From positions 1 through 61,553 of the forward strand of contig CALWNT010000079.1 of the NCBI GenBank assembly GCA_944382885.1: DNA of 61,553 nt, in the 5' to 3' direction. The notes under the pieces are model-generated. The model searched no databases, was not told the origin of the DNA, and was given only the letters and a program-made list of their open reading frames with translations. The stretch is from an uncultured Clostridia bacterium (GTDB lineage Bacteria; Bacillota; Clostridia; Oscillospirales; Ruminococcaceae). A program made the translations under genes and the position numbers. This document shows, piece by piece, positions 8,293 through 17,901 of this stretch. How positions within the stretch are numbered: the stretch's first letter is position 1; each line of letters begins with the position of its first letter.

Positions 8293-8371
8293 AGTAAAGA
8301 GAGACAATAATCGCTGTCTGCAAAATGCAATTCTGGTGATTATGCACTATCAAAAAAGAAGGAGTGGTATT

Positions 8372-9298
8372 ATGGCAAACACTGCGCTTGCGGGCTCTAA
8401 AAAGCGCAAGTCCAATGTGAAGTTCTGGCATAGAGAAGGCTTTGTCGGCTATATGTTTATGATCCCCACATTGATTGGTTTTACAGCATTTGTCGCATAT
8501 CCATTGGTTGTTTCTGTGTACACCGCATTTACCGATTGGGATGGAGTTAATGCTCCAGTGTGGGTTGGTCTTAAAAACTTTAAGTACATGTTTACAGAAG
8601 ACCCGATTTTCTGGAAATCTATGGGGGTTACATTCCTTTATGTAATTTATACTGTACCGATTTCTTTGTTGCTCGGTATGGCGCTGGCGGTTTTGTTAAA
8701 TAAGAACTTGCCGGGTATCCGTATTTTCAGAACACTGTATTATCTGCCGTCTATTACCCCGGCTGTTGCGGCGTTGGTTCTGTGGATGTTCATTTACAAA
8801 TCCGATACCGGTTTGCTGAACCTGATTTTAAGCAATATTGGTCTTCCAAAAGTTGGATGGCTGACAGATGAAAAGATTGTACTGATTTCTCTGGCGATTA
8901 TCAAGTTCTGGGGCGTCGGAAGTATGATGATCGTCTTCCTGAGCGGCTTGCAGTCTGTTCCGGTGGATGTATATGAAGCGGCCGATTTGGACGGAGCTAA
9001 CGGATGGCAAAAGTTCTGGAAGATTACTTTCCCGTTGATCACTCCTATTTTCTTCCTGCAGTTGATCACAGGTTTGATTGGCTCGTTCCAGGCATTCAAT
9101 GAAGCGGCGATTATGACAAAAGGTGGACCGAACAACGCTTCTTGGCTGCTGTCCTATGAGATTTATCAGAGTGCGTTTATTAACTATAAGTTTGGCTTGG
9201 CTACGGCTGAAGTGTGGGCATTGTTCTTCGTTATTTTGGTGTTTACAGTGATCGTATTCTCCAAGTCGGAACAGTACGTATACTACGAGAATGAATAA
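8372..9298 (+). CDS. Sugar ABC transporter permease, MalF/UgpA type
   Basis: 308 residues from the ATG at 8372 (AAGAAGGAG seven bases upstream). Six membrane segments, beginning VGYMFMIPTLIGFTAFVAYP. The cytoplasmic EAA loop, which docks the ATPase, is present as EAADLDGANGWQKFWKITFP near residue 205. With the next two genes it forms a CUT1 importer for di- or oligosaccharides. No ATPase gene is in the window, so a shared MsmK/UgpC-like ATPase from elsewhere is likely, as in many Firmicutes. Confidence 0.95.
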   Translation: MANTALAGSKKRKSNVKFWHREGFVGYMFMIPTLIGFTAFVAYPLVVSVYTAFTDWDGVNAPVWVGLKNFKYMFTEDPIFWKSMGVTFLYVIYTVPISLLLGMALAVLLNKNLPGIRIFRTLYYLPSITPAVAALVLWMFIYKSDTGLLNLILSNIGLPKVGWLTDEKIVLISLAIIKFWGVGSMMIVFLSGLQSVPVDVYEAADLDGANGWQKFWKITFPLITPIFFLQLITGLIGSFQAFNEAAIMTKGGPNNASWLLSYEIYQSAFINYKFGLATAEVWALFFVILVFTVIVFSKSEQYVYYENE

Positions 9299-9313
9299 GG
9301 AGGGAAAACAAAG

Positions 9314-10165
9314 ATGGCTTTAGGAAAAAAAGGCCACGAGCTGGCCGTTAAAGTAATTCGTTACATAATCATTTTGATCTTTGTGGTCCCGATGATGTTG
9401 CCGCTTTTGTGGATGCTCAGCACCGCGTTAAAAGAAGGTAACATGGTATTTACCAATCCTCCTCAGTGGATTCCGGAAACATTTGCCTGGGAAAACTTTT
9501 CCAAAGGCTTGCAGACTGTTAAATTCTGGTCTCGTTTTGTAAATACGTTGTTTATTACTGTGCTGTGTTGTATCGGCCAGGTATTGAGCTGTATGTGTGT
9601 CGGTTATGCAATTGGGCGTATTAAGTTCCCCGGCAGAAAAGTATGGTTCTACATGATTGTTGGTTCTATGATGCTGCCCGGTATGGTAACCTTGATTCCG
9701 GTATTTAAAATTTGGAGTGCTCTGGGATTTGTTAACAGCTATGTACCACTGATTGTACCCGCATTTTTGGGTTCTCCTTTCTACACCTTCATGGTTCGTC
9801 AGTTTATGACAACTATTCCTCGTTCTTACGATGAGGCTGCCAGAATTGACGGCGCAAGCAGATTGCAGATTCTGGTTCGTGTTATTGCCCCGATGTGTAA
9901 ACCGGTTATGGCTACAATCGTGGTTATGCAGTTCCAGGGATCTTGGAATGATTACCTCGCTCCGTTGCTGTATATCATTGATAATTCCAAATGGACGCTG
10001 GCTATCGGAATTGCTCAGATGTCCAACACCAACTACGGTGTACAGTGGAACACTTTGATGGCTGCTGACGTGGTATACCTGCTGCCGATGCTGATTCTGT
10101 TCTTCTTAGCTCAGGATTTCTTTATGCAAGGTTTAGGTTCTATGAACTCTGCAGGCGTAAAATAA
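9314..10165 (+). CDS. Sugar ABC transporter permease, MalG/UgpE type
   Basis: 283 residues, six membrane segments. The N-terminus has the typical MMLPLLWMLSTALK segment, and the EAA loop reads DEAARIDGASRLQILVRVI near residue 178. AAGGAGG overlaps the stop of the first permease, so the two are translationally linked. Partner of the MalF-like protein in the same importer. Confidence 0.95.
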   Translation: MALGKKGHELAVKVIRYIIILIFVVPMMLPLLWMLSTALKEGNMVFTNPPQWIPETFAWENFSKGLQTVKFWSRFVNTLFITVLCCIGQVLSCMCVGYAIGRIKFPGRKVWFYMIVGSMMLPGMVTLIPVFKIWSALGFVNSYVPLIVPAFLGSPFYTFMVRQFMTTIPRSYDEAARIDGASRLQILVRVIAPMCKPVMATIVVMQFQGSWNDYLAPLLYIIDNSKWTLAIGIAQMSNTNYGVQWNTLMAADVVYLLPMLILFFLAQDFFMQGLGSMNSAGVK

Positions 10166-10326
10166 GTAAGATGACTTTTGATGAAGCTTGATTAAACTCT
10201 CTTTACAGATTAGAAGTTTCAAATGATGTCGGAAAATGTTAAGTTTTAAAGTTATTAATAGTGTCAGCTGTTAATATAAAAAGCAATTGTAATTTTATGA
10301 TTGTAATTTTTTAGGAGGAAAAAATT
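10166..10326. other. Spacer between permease and binding-protein genes
   Basis: 160 bases with no obvious terminator or consensus promoter; AT-rich, with AGGAGG just before the binding-protein start. Probably transcribed through, perhaps with mRNA processing to raise binding-protein levels. Confidence 0.3.
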
Positions 10327-11667
10327 ATGAGCAAAACATCTCTCAAAAAAGCTCTGTGCGCTGTAATGGCATTGACAATGTCTACGTCTTTGCTGGCTGC
10401 ATGTGGTAACAACAAGACCGGCGGCGTCGGCGAAGTAGACGAAGAGGGTAACGTTACCCTGACCTTTACTCACTGGGAAAATGAAGCCACCAGTAAGGCA
10501 ATGAGAAAAGCGTTTGACGAAGTGTTTGAAGTAGACCATTCAAACATTCAGGTTGAACTGCAGGCTGCTCCTTTGGGCGATTACGGAACCAAAATTTCTC
10601 AGATGATCGCTTCCGGTACTGCTCCTGACGTATTCCAGCTGGGTCATGATATGGGTGTTACTTTCTTCCAGAACAAGTTGCTGTATGACTTTACAGACTA
10701 TGCTAACAAAGAAACCGATCTGGAAAGCAAATACGCAGAAAACACCTACAGCCAGTGGAGATTCGCAGACGGCGACAAAGAATGGTCTGGTAAAACCTTT
10801 GGTCTGCCTGGCTTGCTGAATGTTTACGGTATCTTCTACAACAAGGATTTGTTGGCTCAGGCTGGTTTGGCTGAACCTACCGATGACTGGACTTGGGATG
10901 ATCTGGAAAACTACGCTACCACTTTGGTAGAATCCGGCGTTTCTGAATACGGTCTGTATGGTATGGGAAATGATATCTTCCAGACCGGTACCCGTTCTGT
11001 ATCTGAAGGCGGCACTCCTCTGACTGACCAGATCCTGGAACCAACCGCTATCACTATGGACGACACCTTCAAAGCTACTGCTGAAAGAATCAAGAAAATG
11101 ATTGCTTCTAAAGCTTTCACTCCGCCGACCTATGAAGCTCAGAACATTCAGGATATCTTCAGACAGGGTCAGATTCCGATGCTGTACTACGGTCAGTGGC
11201 AGATCGCTGACTTCATCAACAACCCGAATCCGGATCTGAACTGGGATTATGTTGCATTTCCGTCTGGTTCTGCCTGCCGTGCAATGATGTATGACTGCAC
11301 CGGTTGGGGCGCTAACATCAACATTAAAGCTCCTGATGAAGTTTGGGAACTGATGAAGTTCTGCTCTGGCGATATGTATTCTACCGTATTGGCTGATCAG
11401 CCGGTAGCTGCTTCTGCTTACACTGCTTCTGCTGATGCATTCTACAATGCAGTAACCGAAGGCGGACATGAAAAATCTGCGAACGCTGTAAAAGCTATGA
11501 TCGATGATTCTACGAAGACAGTTTTGAGATTCTACCCGAACTGGAAAGACAATGCAAACAAGGTTGTAAGCGAAAAATGGAACAACATTTTGACCGGTGA
11601 CCTCGACATTTCCGAAATCGATAACATCGTAAGCGGTGTTAATGAAGTTATCGCAAACGCTCAGTAA
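10327..11667 (+). CDS. Extracellular sugar-binding lipoprotein of the ABC importer
   Basis: 446 residues. Lipoprotein signal peptide: basic N-terminus, hydrophobic ALCAVMALTMSTSLLAAC with the lipidated Cys at 26. The mature part is a family 1 solute-binding protein (VTLTFTHWENEAT, SGTAPDVFQLGHD, VYGIFYNKDLLAQAG). Captures the oligosaccharide outside the membrane and hands it to the two permeases. The mannosidases downstream suggest manno-oligosaccharides, but the ligand is not visible in the sequence. Followed by a strong terminator. Confidence 0.95.
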   Translation: MSKTSLKKALCAVMALTMSTSLLAACGNNKTGGVGEVDEEGNVTLTFTHWENEATSKAMRKAFDEVFEVDHSNIQVELQAAPLGDYGTKISQMIASGTAPDVFQLGHDMGVTFFQNKLLYDFTDYANKETDLESKYAENTYSQWRFADGDKEWSGKTFGLPGLLNVYGIFYNKDLLAQAGLAEPTDDWTWDDLENYATTLVESGVSEYGLYGMGNDIFQTGTRSVSEGGTPLTDQILEPTAITMDDTFKATAERIKKMIASKAFTPPTYEAQNIQDIFRQGQIPMLYYGQWQIADFINNPNPDLNWDYVAFPSGSACRAMMYDCTGWGANINIKAPDEVWELMKFCSGDMYSTVLADQPVAASAYTASADAFYNAVTEGGHEKSANAVKAMIDDSTKTVLRFYPNWKDNANKVVSEKWNNILTGDLDISEIDNIVSGVNEVIANAQ

Positions 11668-11754
11668 GCTGCTGAATAAAATCGCGACAAACTAAACTGA
11701 ATAGATTAGTTTAACGGGAGAAAACAACTAGCTGCTTCAGCACACTGATGTTGG

Positions 11755-11793
11755 GCGGGAAGGTATGCAAATGCATCCCTTCCCGCTATTTTT
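11755..11793 (+). terminator. Terminator after the ABC importer
   Basis: GCGGGAAGGTATGC (11755-11768) / GCATCCCTTCCCGC (11773-11786) with one mismatch, AAAT loop, then TATTTTT. Separates the importer from the enzyme genes. Confidence 0.85.
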
Positions 11794-11955
11794 ATAAATT
11801 ACCATACAAAATCATGCCCCCTTTCTTCTTTGCATAGGAAAGGTATTGGGTGATCGTTTCTGATGGTATAAGAAAATCTGTAATGATACGATATGCTTTA
11901 CGTTGTGTTTTAAAATAATCTATACAATGAAAATAATCAAGAACGGAGTGAATCC

Positions 11956-14430
11956 ATGAAAAGAGTACATCTTATCTCAAATGCGCATTTGGATCCTGTT
12001 TGGCTTTGGCGTTGGGAAGAAGGCTGCGGAGAAGCGCTTTCTACTTTCAGAACCGCTGCTGACTTGATTGATGAATATCAGGCTTTTCGTTTTAACCATA
12101 ATGAAGCGATTTTATATGAGTGGGTAAAAGAAAACGATAAAGTATTATTTGAAAAGATTCAGAATTTAGTAGCGGAAGGAAAATGGCACATTATGGGCGG
12201 CTGGTATTTACAGCCGGATTGCAATATGCCTTCTGGTGAGTCGATTGTCAGAAATATTATGGAAGGACGTATTTTCTTCCAGGAAAATTTTGGACAGCGT
12301 CCGACAACCGCCATTAACTTCGACTCTTTCGGCCATTCCAAAGGGTTGGTACAGATTTTAAATCAGGCTGGATACGATTCCTATCTGGTTTGCCGTCCTC
12401 ACAAAAATGGTTTCGATTTCCTAGAACAGGATTTCATCTGGAAGGGGTTAAACGGTTCTTCCATTAACGTTCATCGTTCTGATGAAAACTACAACTCTGT
12501 ATGGGGACATGCTGCTCAGGAACTTCGTGACTTCTTAGCGGAAAAAGAAGAGGAAGAAGTGACTTTGTTCCTCTGGGGTGTAGGCGACCACGGAGGCGGA
12601 CCTTCCAGAAAAGACTTGGCTGATTTGACCGAGCAGATCGCCAAGGATGAAAATTATGAAATTATTCATTCTACACCAGAAGAATACTTTGCAGAACTCA
12701 GAGAGTTCAACAAACAGTTCCCTGTGGTAGAAACAGGGCTCAATCCGGTGGCTCAGGGCTGTTATACCTCTCAGATTCGAGTAAAACAGAAACACCGTGA
12801 ACTGGAAAATGCCATTTATATGACGGAAAAAATGGCTACCGCTGCGGAGATCCAATACGGTAAGACCTATCCGCAGGAAAAAATCCATGAGGCAGTAAAA
12901 GACTTGCTCTTCAGTGAATTCCATGACGCTCTTCCGGGCTCCGGCAGCAAATTGGTAGAAGAAGATACCTTAAGACAGCTGGATCATGGATTAGAGCTGA
13001 TGTCCAAAGAGCAGATGTATGCGTTTCTGGCGTTGACATCTGGAGAACCGAAAGTAATCGACGGTACTTCCACCATCATGTTTTACAATCCTCATCCGTA
13101 TGATGTAACCGGTGTATTTGAGTGCGAATTCGGCCTTCCGAAACAAAACTGGACCACAAACTTCATGTATCCAGTCGTAAAATTCAACGGGGAACCGGTA
13201 AAATCTCAGGCAGAAAAAGAGGTCAGCCACTTTAACATTGACTGGCGTAAAAGAGTGGCGGTACAGGCTACCTTAAAGGCTTCCAGCATCAACAGAATGG
13301 ATGTGTACTTTAAGCCTTTAGGTGCTCGTCCGACCTTTGATCCGATCATTTCCAAACCGACCTATACCTTTGACAACGGCAAGATGAAGGTAGTAGTCAA
13401 TACTACAACCGGTTTGATCGATGAATATTGTGTAAACGGGAAAAACTACCTCAAAAAAGGCAGCTTCCGTCTTTCGATGTTTGATGATTCTTATAATCCG
13501 TGGGGAATTGGTACACCGAACAGCAAGTGCGAACGCACCTTCCAGCTGCTGACTCCTCATGAGGGCAGTGCCTTCTCCGGGTTGGGAGACAAGGTGATCC
13601 CCTCTGTAAGAGTAATCGAAGACGGCGACGTCAGAACAGTTGTAGAAGCGGTATTTGGCTTGCATGATTCTAAAGCTTATGTCCGCTATAAACTGCCGAA
13701 AGAAGGAACCACCTTTGATGTAGAAGTTGGCGTTCATTTCCAGGAAAAGGAACAGTATCTCAAACTGATGCTGGATACTACCGCAGGCGAACAGGCTGAC
13801 TTTATGGGACAGATTATGTTCGGTCGCGAAAAACTGGTACAAAACGGAGAAGAAACCGTTTCTCAGAAATGGCTTTCTGTCAACGATAATGAAACCAATT
13901 CCGCGATTGCGGTAATCAACAACGGCACTCACGGTGCAAGCTATGACAAGGGAACCCTTGGCGTCACCTTGCTCAGAGCATCCGGTTATACCGCTTCTGA
14001 CTTTGTCATGGGGAAAGCGCTGCACGAAGATCGTTATGCGGAACGTATGGAACAGGGCGAACGCATCTATCAGTTTAGAATTGCCGCGGATGATGCGGAC
14101 AAGCTGATGGCTGATGTAGAAAAAATGGCTCAGGCCTTTAACGAAGCGCCTTATGCAATGGCTTACTGCCCATCCGGCAGAGGACGGAAGAAGCCTTCCT
14201 TCATTACCCTGAGCAATAATGAGATCATCATTTCTGCCTTCAAGAAAGCGGAAAATCAGGAAGGCTATGTTCTGAGACTGTATGAGTCTGTAGGCAAGGA
14301 TCAGGAAACCGTTGTTACCATTCCGGAATGGAAGATCGAGGAAACAGTGGCTCTTAAGGGTCACGAGATCAGAACCTTCCTGGTAAAACCGGATGGTATG
14401 GAAGAGACCACCATTACCGAGGGGAACTGA
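11956..14430 (+). CDS. GH38 alpha-mannosidase (first)
   Basis: 824 residues, no signal peptide, so cytoplasmic. GH38 features: NAHLDPVW at residues 9-16 with zinc ligands His11 and Asp13; FDSFGHS at 122-128 with the expected nucleophile Asp123; EFHDALPGSGS with His323 and Asp324. The C-terminal beta-rich half starts near residue 350. GH38 enzymes remove alpha-mannose from N-glycans and mannans with retention. ATG preceded by GGAGTG. First of the enzyme genes after the importer, and only distantly like the second GH38 at 23609, suggesting different linkage preferences. Confidence 0.93.
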   Translation: MKRVHLISNAHLDPVWLWRWEEGCGEALSTFRTAADLIDEYQAFRFNHNEAILYEWVKENDKVLFEKIQNLVAEGKWHIMGGWYLQPDCNMPSGESIVRNIMEGRIFFQENFGQRPTTAINFDSFGHSKGLVQILNQAGYDSYLVCRPHKNGFDFLEQDFIWKGLNGSSINVHRSDENYNSVWGHAAQELRDFLAEKEEEEVTLFLWGVGDHGGGPSRKDLADLTEQIAKDENYEIIHSTPEEYFAELREFNKQFPVVETGLNPVAQGCYTSQIRVKQKHRELENAIYMTEKMATAAEIQYGKTYPQEKIHEAVKDLLFSEFHDALPGSGSKLVEEDTLRQLDHGLELMSKEQMYAFLALTSGEPKVIDGTSTIMFYNPHPYDVTGVFECEFGLPKQNWTTNFMYPVVKFNGEPVKSQAEKEVSHFNIDWRKRVAVQATLKASSINRMDVYFKPLGARPTFDPIISKPTYTFDNGKMKVVVNTTTGLIDEYCVNGKNYLKKGSFRLSMFDDSYNPWGIGTPNSKCERTFQLLTPHEGSAFSGLGDKVIPSVRVIEDGDVRTVVEAVFGLHDSKAYVRYKLPKEGTTFDVEVGVHFQEKEQYLKLMLDTTAGEQADFMGQIMFGREKLVQNGEETVSQKWLSVNDNETNSAIAVINNGTHGASYDKGTLGVTLLRASGYTASDFVMGKALHEDRYAERMEQGERIYQFRIAADDADKLMADVEKMAQAFNEAPYAMAYCPSGRGRKKPSFITLSNNEIIISAFKKAENQEGYVLRLYESVGKDQETVVTIPEWKIEETVALKGHEIRTFLVKPDGMEETTITEGN

Positions 14431-14437
14431 TTCAAAA

Positions 14438-14468
14438 CTAAATCAGGACTCGTTTAGTTCTGATTTAG
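14438..14468 (+). other. Intergenic hairpin between mannosidase and manA
   Basis: CTAAATCAGGACT / AGTTCTGATTTAG, 13 pairs with one G-U, five-base loop, no T run. More likely an mRNA processing or stability element inside an operon than a terminator. Confidence 0.4.
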
Positions 14469-14498
14469 CAGAAAGAAAGTAAATTTGGGGGAATTAAC

Positions 14499-15608
14499 AT
14501 GAATATTTACAAGCTTCCGTGGCGGCTGGTACCGAACAAAATCGTTCGGTACCCAGGCGGCCGGGAAATTGATAAATTCAGAGGCGTTACCCCGCCTCAG
14601 GATGATTATCGTCCTGAGGCATGGGTAGGTTCTGATACCAGAACGGTCAACGCAGATCAGACGGATGATCCAAACAATGGATGCGCAGAAGTGGTTCTGC
14701 CCAACGGCGAAAGATGTTATCTTTTTGAGGCGATTCAAAAAGCGCCGAAAGAAGTGTTGGGAGAAAAACACATTGCGATTAACGGCGAAAAAATGGGTGT
14801 GCTGGTAAAACTGCTGGATGCGGAACGCCAGTTGGGATTGCAGTGTCATCCTACCCGTCCTTATGCCAAAGAGCATTTTAACAGCGATTTCGGAAAAGAA
14901 GAATGCTGGTACGTGATCGGCTTGAGAGATGACACAGAAGAGCCGCCTTATGTTCTGATGGGCTTTAAAGAAGGCGTTACCATCAAAGACTTCGAAGAAG
15001 GCTATGACAACGACGATATCAAGGCAATGGAAAACTGCTGCCATAAAGTACCGGTTCAGGTAGGAGATCTGTTCTTTATCGAGGCGGGCTGTCCTCACGC
15101 CATCGGCGGAGGCTGCTTTGTGGTTGAGGTACAAGAGCCTTCTGACATTACGGTCGGCGCAACAAAGCCGCGCTATAACAGAGAAAATATGACCGCAGAA
15201 GAGCTGGAGGAATATAAACAGCGTCTGCTTAACTGCTATATTTATGACGGCGCGGATTATGAGACCAATCTCAAAAAATATAAAATCACACCTCGTTTGA
15301 TCAGAAGCGGTGATTGGGGAACCGAACACCTCATGATCGGCCAGGAACAGACCAGTTACTTCTCCTTTACCAGAATCGACGCCAAAGGCGCGGTGCCTTT
15401 CCTGAAAACCGGTTTTTTACAGGTGATGATCGTACTGGAAGGGAAAGGAACCCTGACCTGTGGAGATCAGGTCTACGACATCAAAAAGGGCGATGAGCTT
15501 TTCTTGCCTTATGATGTGGATGAAGTGGTGATGACCCCAGCAGATGGGGAAAAGGTTTCTGCCGTATTGTGCAATCCGGGACAGGTGACTTACACATTTG
15601 AAAAATAG
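14499..15608 (+). CDS. manA: Mannose-6-phosphate isomerase, class I
   Basis: 369 residues, cupin-type zinc enzyme interconverting mannose-6-P and fructose-6-P. Zinc-site pattern LQCHPTRPYAKEHF at about residues 113-126, then IEAGCPHAIGGGCFVVEVQE at about 190-209. A second cupin domain follows near 290-365. The start is set by GGGGG about ten bases upstream. Placed directly after an alpha-mannosidase, it feeds released and phosphorylated mannose into glycolysis. The mannose kinase is not obvious, though the PfkB kinase four genes on is a candidate. Confidence 0.9.
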   Translation: MNIYKLPWRLVPNKIVRYPGGREIDKFRGVTPPQDDYRPEAWVGSDTRTVNADQTDDPNNGCAEVVLPNGERCYLFEAIQKAPKEVLGEKHIAINGEKMGVLVKLLDAERQLGLQCHPTRPYAKEHFNSDFGKEECWYVIGLRDDTEEPPYVLMGFKEGVTIKDFEEGYDNDDIKAMENCCHKVPVQVGDLFFIEAGCPHAIGGGCFVVEVQEPSDITVGATKPRYNRENMTAEELEEYKQRLLNCYIYDGADYETNLKKYKITPRLIRSGDWGTEHLMIGQEQTSYFSFTRIDAKGAVPFLKTGFLQVMIVLEGKGTLTCGDQVYDIKKGDELFLPYDVDEVVMTPADGEKVSAVLCNPGQVTYTFEK

Positions 15609-15622
15609 AGAGGTTGGTCGGC

Positions 15623-16801
15623 GTGTCAGACAATAAAGCGAAAATATCGTTTATTGCGTATTACGCACTGATTTGGATGACCTCTTCTATTGTAGGACCA
15701 TATCAGAGTGCATTCTATTACAGCAAAGGCTTTTCGGCCTTTGAAATTGGCCTGTTATCCTCGATCGGTTCTATTACTTCCTTGGTGATTCAGCCCTGTT
15801 GGGGGATGCTGAACGACAGGACAAAGCACAAGATGGGACTGCTGCGACTGGTATTTACCGTTTCTGCCCTGTTGATTCTGACATTCCTCTTAGGACAGGA
15901 GTACTGGCATTTCATCATTATTACCATTATTTATGGTTCCTTTAACTGCTCTGTCATGCAGATGAGTGACGTCTATACCTTAGGCTTCATCAACAAAAAG
16001 CATCTGCGCTTTTCCTATATCCGCATGGCGGGGACGTTAGGTTATGCTTTCTCTGTATTTGTATTAGGCAGAGCGCTTGGAAATGCGGAGCTTTATATTA
16101 TTTATATCGTTTCTGCGGTGATGAACATGCTCTGTATGGGTATGACCTTCCTGCTGCCAAAGATGGATGCGGAAGATTATGCCAAACGGGTCAAAAAGAC
16201 GAAGGGAGTCAAAGGCGGAATAAAAGAGATGATGACCCCTGCGGTCGTTACTATTTTGATTTTCTCCTTTGTGATGCAGATCGCTTTGAGTTACCACAGC
16301 ACCTTTTTGGGCGTATTTGTCAAGCAGCTCGGTCAGTCGGAGACGATGATCGGGATGCTGCAGTGCTGCTCTGCGTTAAGCGAGGTTCCGGTATTGCTGG
16401 TCATTGATTGGTTCCGGAAGCGATACAGCAGCTATGTTATCCTGATTTTCGCAGGATTTATGATGGCGTTTAGGATGATCAGCTGTGCGCTGGCGCCCAG
16501 TTGGGGGATTGAAATGCTCTTTATTTCCCAGCTGTTGCAGGGCGTAACCTATATGAATCTATCCTACTGCTGTATCATGTTCATGAATGAACACCTGCCG
16601 GATCATCTCAAAGGGACTGGTCTAGCGCTGTTGTCTGTAGCTCAGGGAAGCGCCGGAAGCATTGTGGCCTCTGTGGGCGGAGGATATTTAAGCGATACCT
16701 TTGGTATGAATGTCACTTATGGTATCATCACTGTATTGGTGTGTATTGCATCCGCGGTTATGTGGGTGAAATATAAAAAGAGCGGGGAACCCGCTGTATA
16801 G
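15623..16801 (+). CDS. MFS transporter, probably sugar
   Basis: 392 residues, twelve membrane segments (FIAYYALIWMTSSIVGPYQS at the N-terminus). Resembles the MFS_1_like / oligosaccharide:H+ symporter branch that includes LacY and NupG relatives; the loop PCWGMLNDRTKHK is the MFS loop-2 signature. GTG start at 15623, nine bases after GAGAGG; an upstream in-frame TTG at 15614 is too close to it. Seven-base spacing from manA would allow translational coupling. Either imports a monosaccharide or exports a product; direction cannot be told. Confidence 0.8.
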   Translation: MSDNKAKISFIAYYALIWMTSSIVGPYQSAFYYSKGFSAFEIGLLSSIGSITSLVIQPCWGMLNDRTKHKMGLLRLVFTVSALLILTFLLGQEYWHFIIITIIYGSFNCSVMQMSDVYTLGFINKKHLRFSYIRMAGTLGYAFSVFVLGRALGNAELYIIYIVSAVMNMLCMGMTFLLPKMDAEDYAKRVKKTKGVKGGIKEMMTPAVVTILIFSFVMQIALSYHSTFLGVFVKQLGQSETMIGMLQCCSALSEVPVLLVIDWFRKRYSSYVILIFAGFMMAFRMISCALAPSWGIEMLFISQLLQGVTYMNLSYCCIMFMNEHLPDHLKGTGLALLSVAQGSAGSIVASVGGGYLSDTFGMNVTYGIITVLVCIASAVMWVKYKKSGEPAV

Positions 16802-16835
16802 CAAGAAAAAGGAAAAAGAAAGAAGGAAACAAACG

Positions 16836-17795
16836 ATGACTTACAAAGAATTAGGGAACACAGGAATTAAATTGTCAGACGTTATTTTGGGTTGCTGGGC
16901 AATGGGCAACGATTATTTTTCTGGACAGGAAGATTTAGATTCCACCGCCGCGATTAACGCCGCTTTGGAAAACGACATCAATACATTTGACACCGCATAC
17001 TGCTATGGCCGCGGCCACTCTGAAGAAGTGCTGGGAAAAGCGCTAAAGGGCAAACGGGAAGACTGCGTAGTTATCTCTAAGCTTTGGAAAACCTTTATGG
17101 AAAAAGACGCTGCGTTAAAAGCTTGCGACGATTCCTTGAGAAGACTCCAGACAGATTATATGGATGTTTATTTCATCCACTATCCTTCTGATACCGGTGT
17201 CCCGATCGGCGAAACCATGGAAGCGATGAACAAGATGAAAGAACAGGGCAAGATCCGCGCAATCGGTCTTTCTAACTTCAGCCTTGCTCAGATGAAAGAA
17301 GCAATGCAGTATGGCCAGATCGATGTGATCCAGCCCTGCTACAGCCTGTTGTGGAGATTTATTGATAAAGACATCCTGCCTTTCTGTATTGAAAACAACA
17401 TCGGCGTTGTAACTTACAGCTCTTTGGCTCAGGGGATGCTCACCGGCGCTATCAAAGAAGATACCGTTTTGGAAGACGGACGTTCTCATGCGCCTCTGTT
17501 CCTGCCTCAGTGGAGAAAAGGCTGCTTGGAAATTACCGACGCCTTAAAACCAATCGGTGAAAAATACGGTATGACTCAGGCTCAGGTTGCGTTGAACTGG
17601 GTCATTCGCGCGAAAGGTATCACCTCTGCTCTGGTTGGCGGAAGAAACGCAAAAGAAGTAATTGAAAACGCGAAAGCTGTAAACTTCACCATGACCGATG
17701 AAGAATTCAACATGCTGGATGCAATGAGCAAGAAATTCACCGATCAGCTGCCAAACTACAAGACCTTCTTTGACGGAACCATCGTAGAAGACTAA
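16836..17795 (+). CDS. Aldo/keto reductase
   Basis: 319 residues, TIM-barrel NAD(P)H oxidoreductase of the YcsN/IolS-like group. Catalytic set visible: Asp and Tyr in NTFDTAYCYGRGHSEEVLG (residues about 50-68), Lys in VVISKLWK, His in YFIHYP. Ends with the cofactor segment LVGGRN. Lies between an MFS carrier and an aldolase/kinase pair, so a sugar or sugar-alcohol substrate is likely. GAAGGAAAC ribosome site. Confidence 0.9.
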   Translation: MTYKELGNTGIKLSDVILGCWAMGNDYFSGQEDLDSTAAINAALENDINTFDTAYCYGRGHSEEVLGKALKGKREDCVVISKLWKTFMEKDAALKACDDSLRRLQTDYMDVYFIHYPSDTGVPIGETMEAMNKMKEQGKIRAIGLSNFSLAQMKEAMQYGQIDVIQPCYSLLWRFIDKDILPFCIENNIGVVTYSSLAQGMLTGAIKEDTVLEDGRSHAPLFLPQWRKGCLEITDALKPIGEKYGMTQAQVALNWVIRAKGITSALVGGRNAKEVIENAKAVNFTMTDEEFNMLDAMSKKFTDQLPNYKTFFDGTIVED

Positions 17796-17901
17796 GAAAA
17801 GATAGATTTACGGCGTGGAATTTCCTTCTGCGCCGTAGATTTCGGTAAAAACAAAGAATGTGCGGCGCGTCTTTGAGACGCGCGTATAGGGAGGAATTAT
17901 C
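17796..17901. other. Spacer with two GC-rich hairpins
   Basis: ACGGCG...CGCCGT (about 17810-17837) and GGCGCGTC/GACGCGC (about 17864-17884), neither followed by a T run. Probable mRNA-processing structures between operon genes. Confidence 0.35.

Noticed and set aside
13318..14364. Long minus-strand frame (348 codons) inside the first mannosidase gene
   Set aside because: Mirror frame of a codon-biased gene; no ribosome site and no recognisable protein features. The same holds for the other long opposite-strand frames at 10540-11469, 14454-15329, 25589-26209 and 27827-28561.
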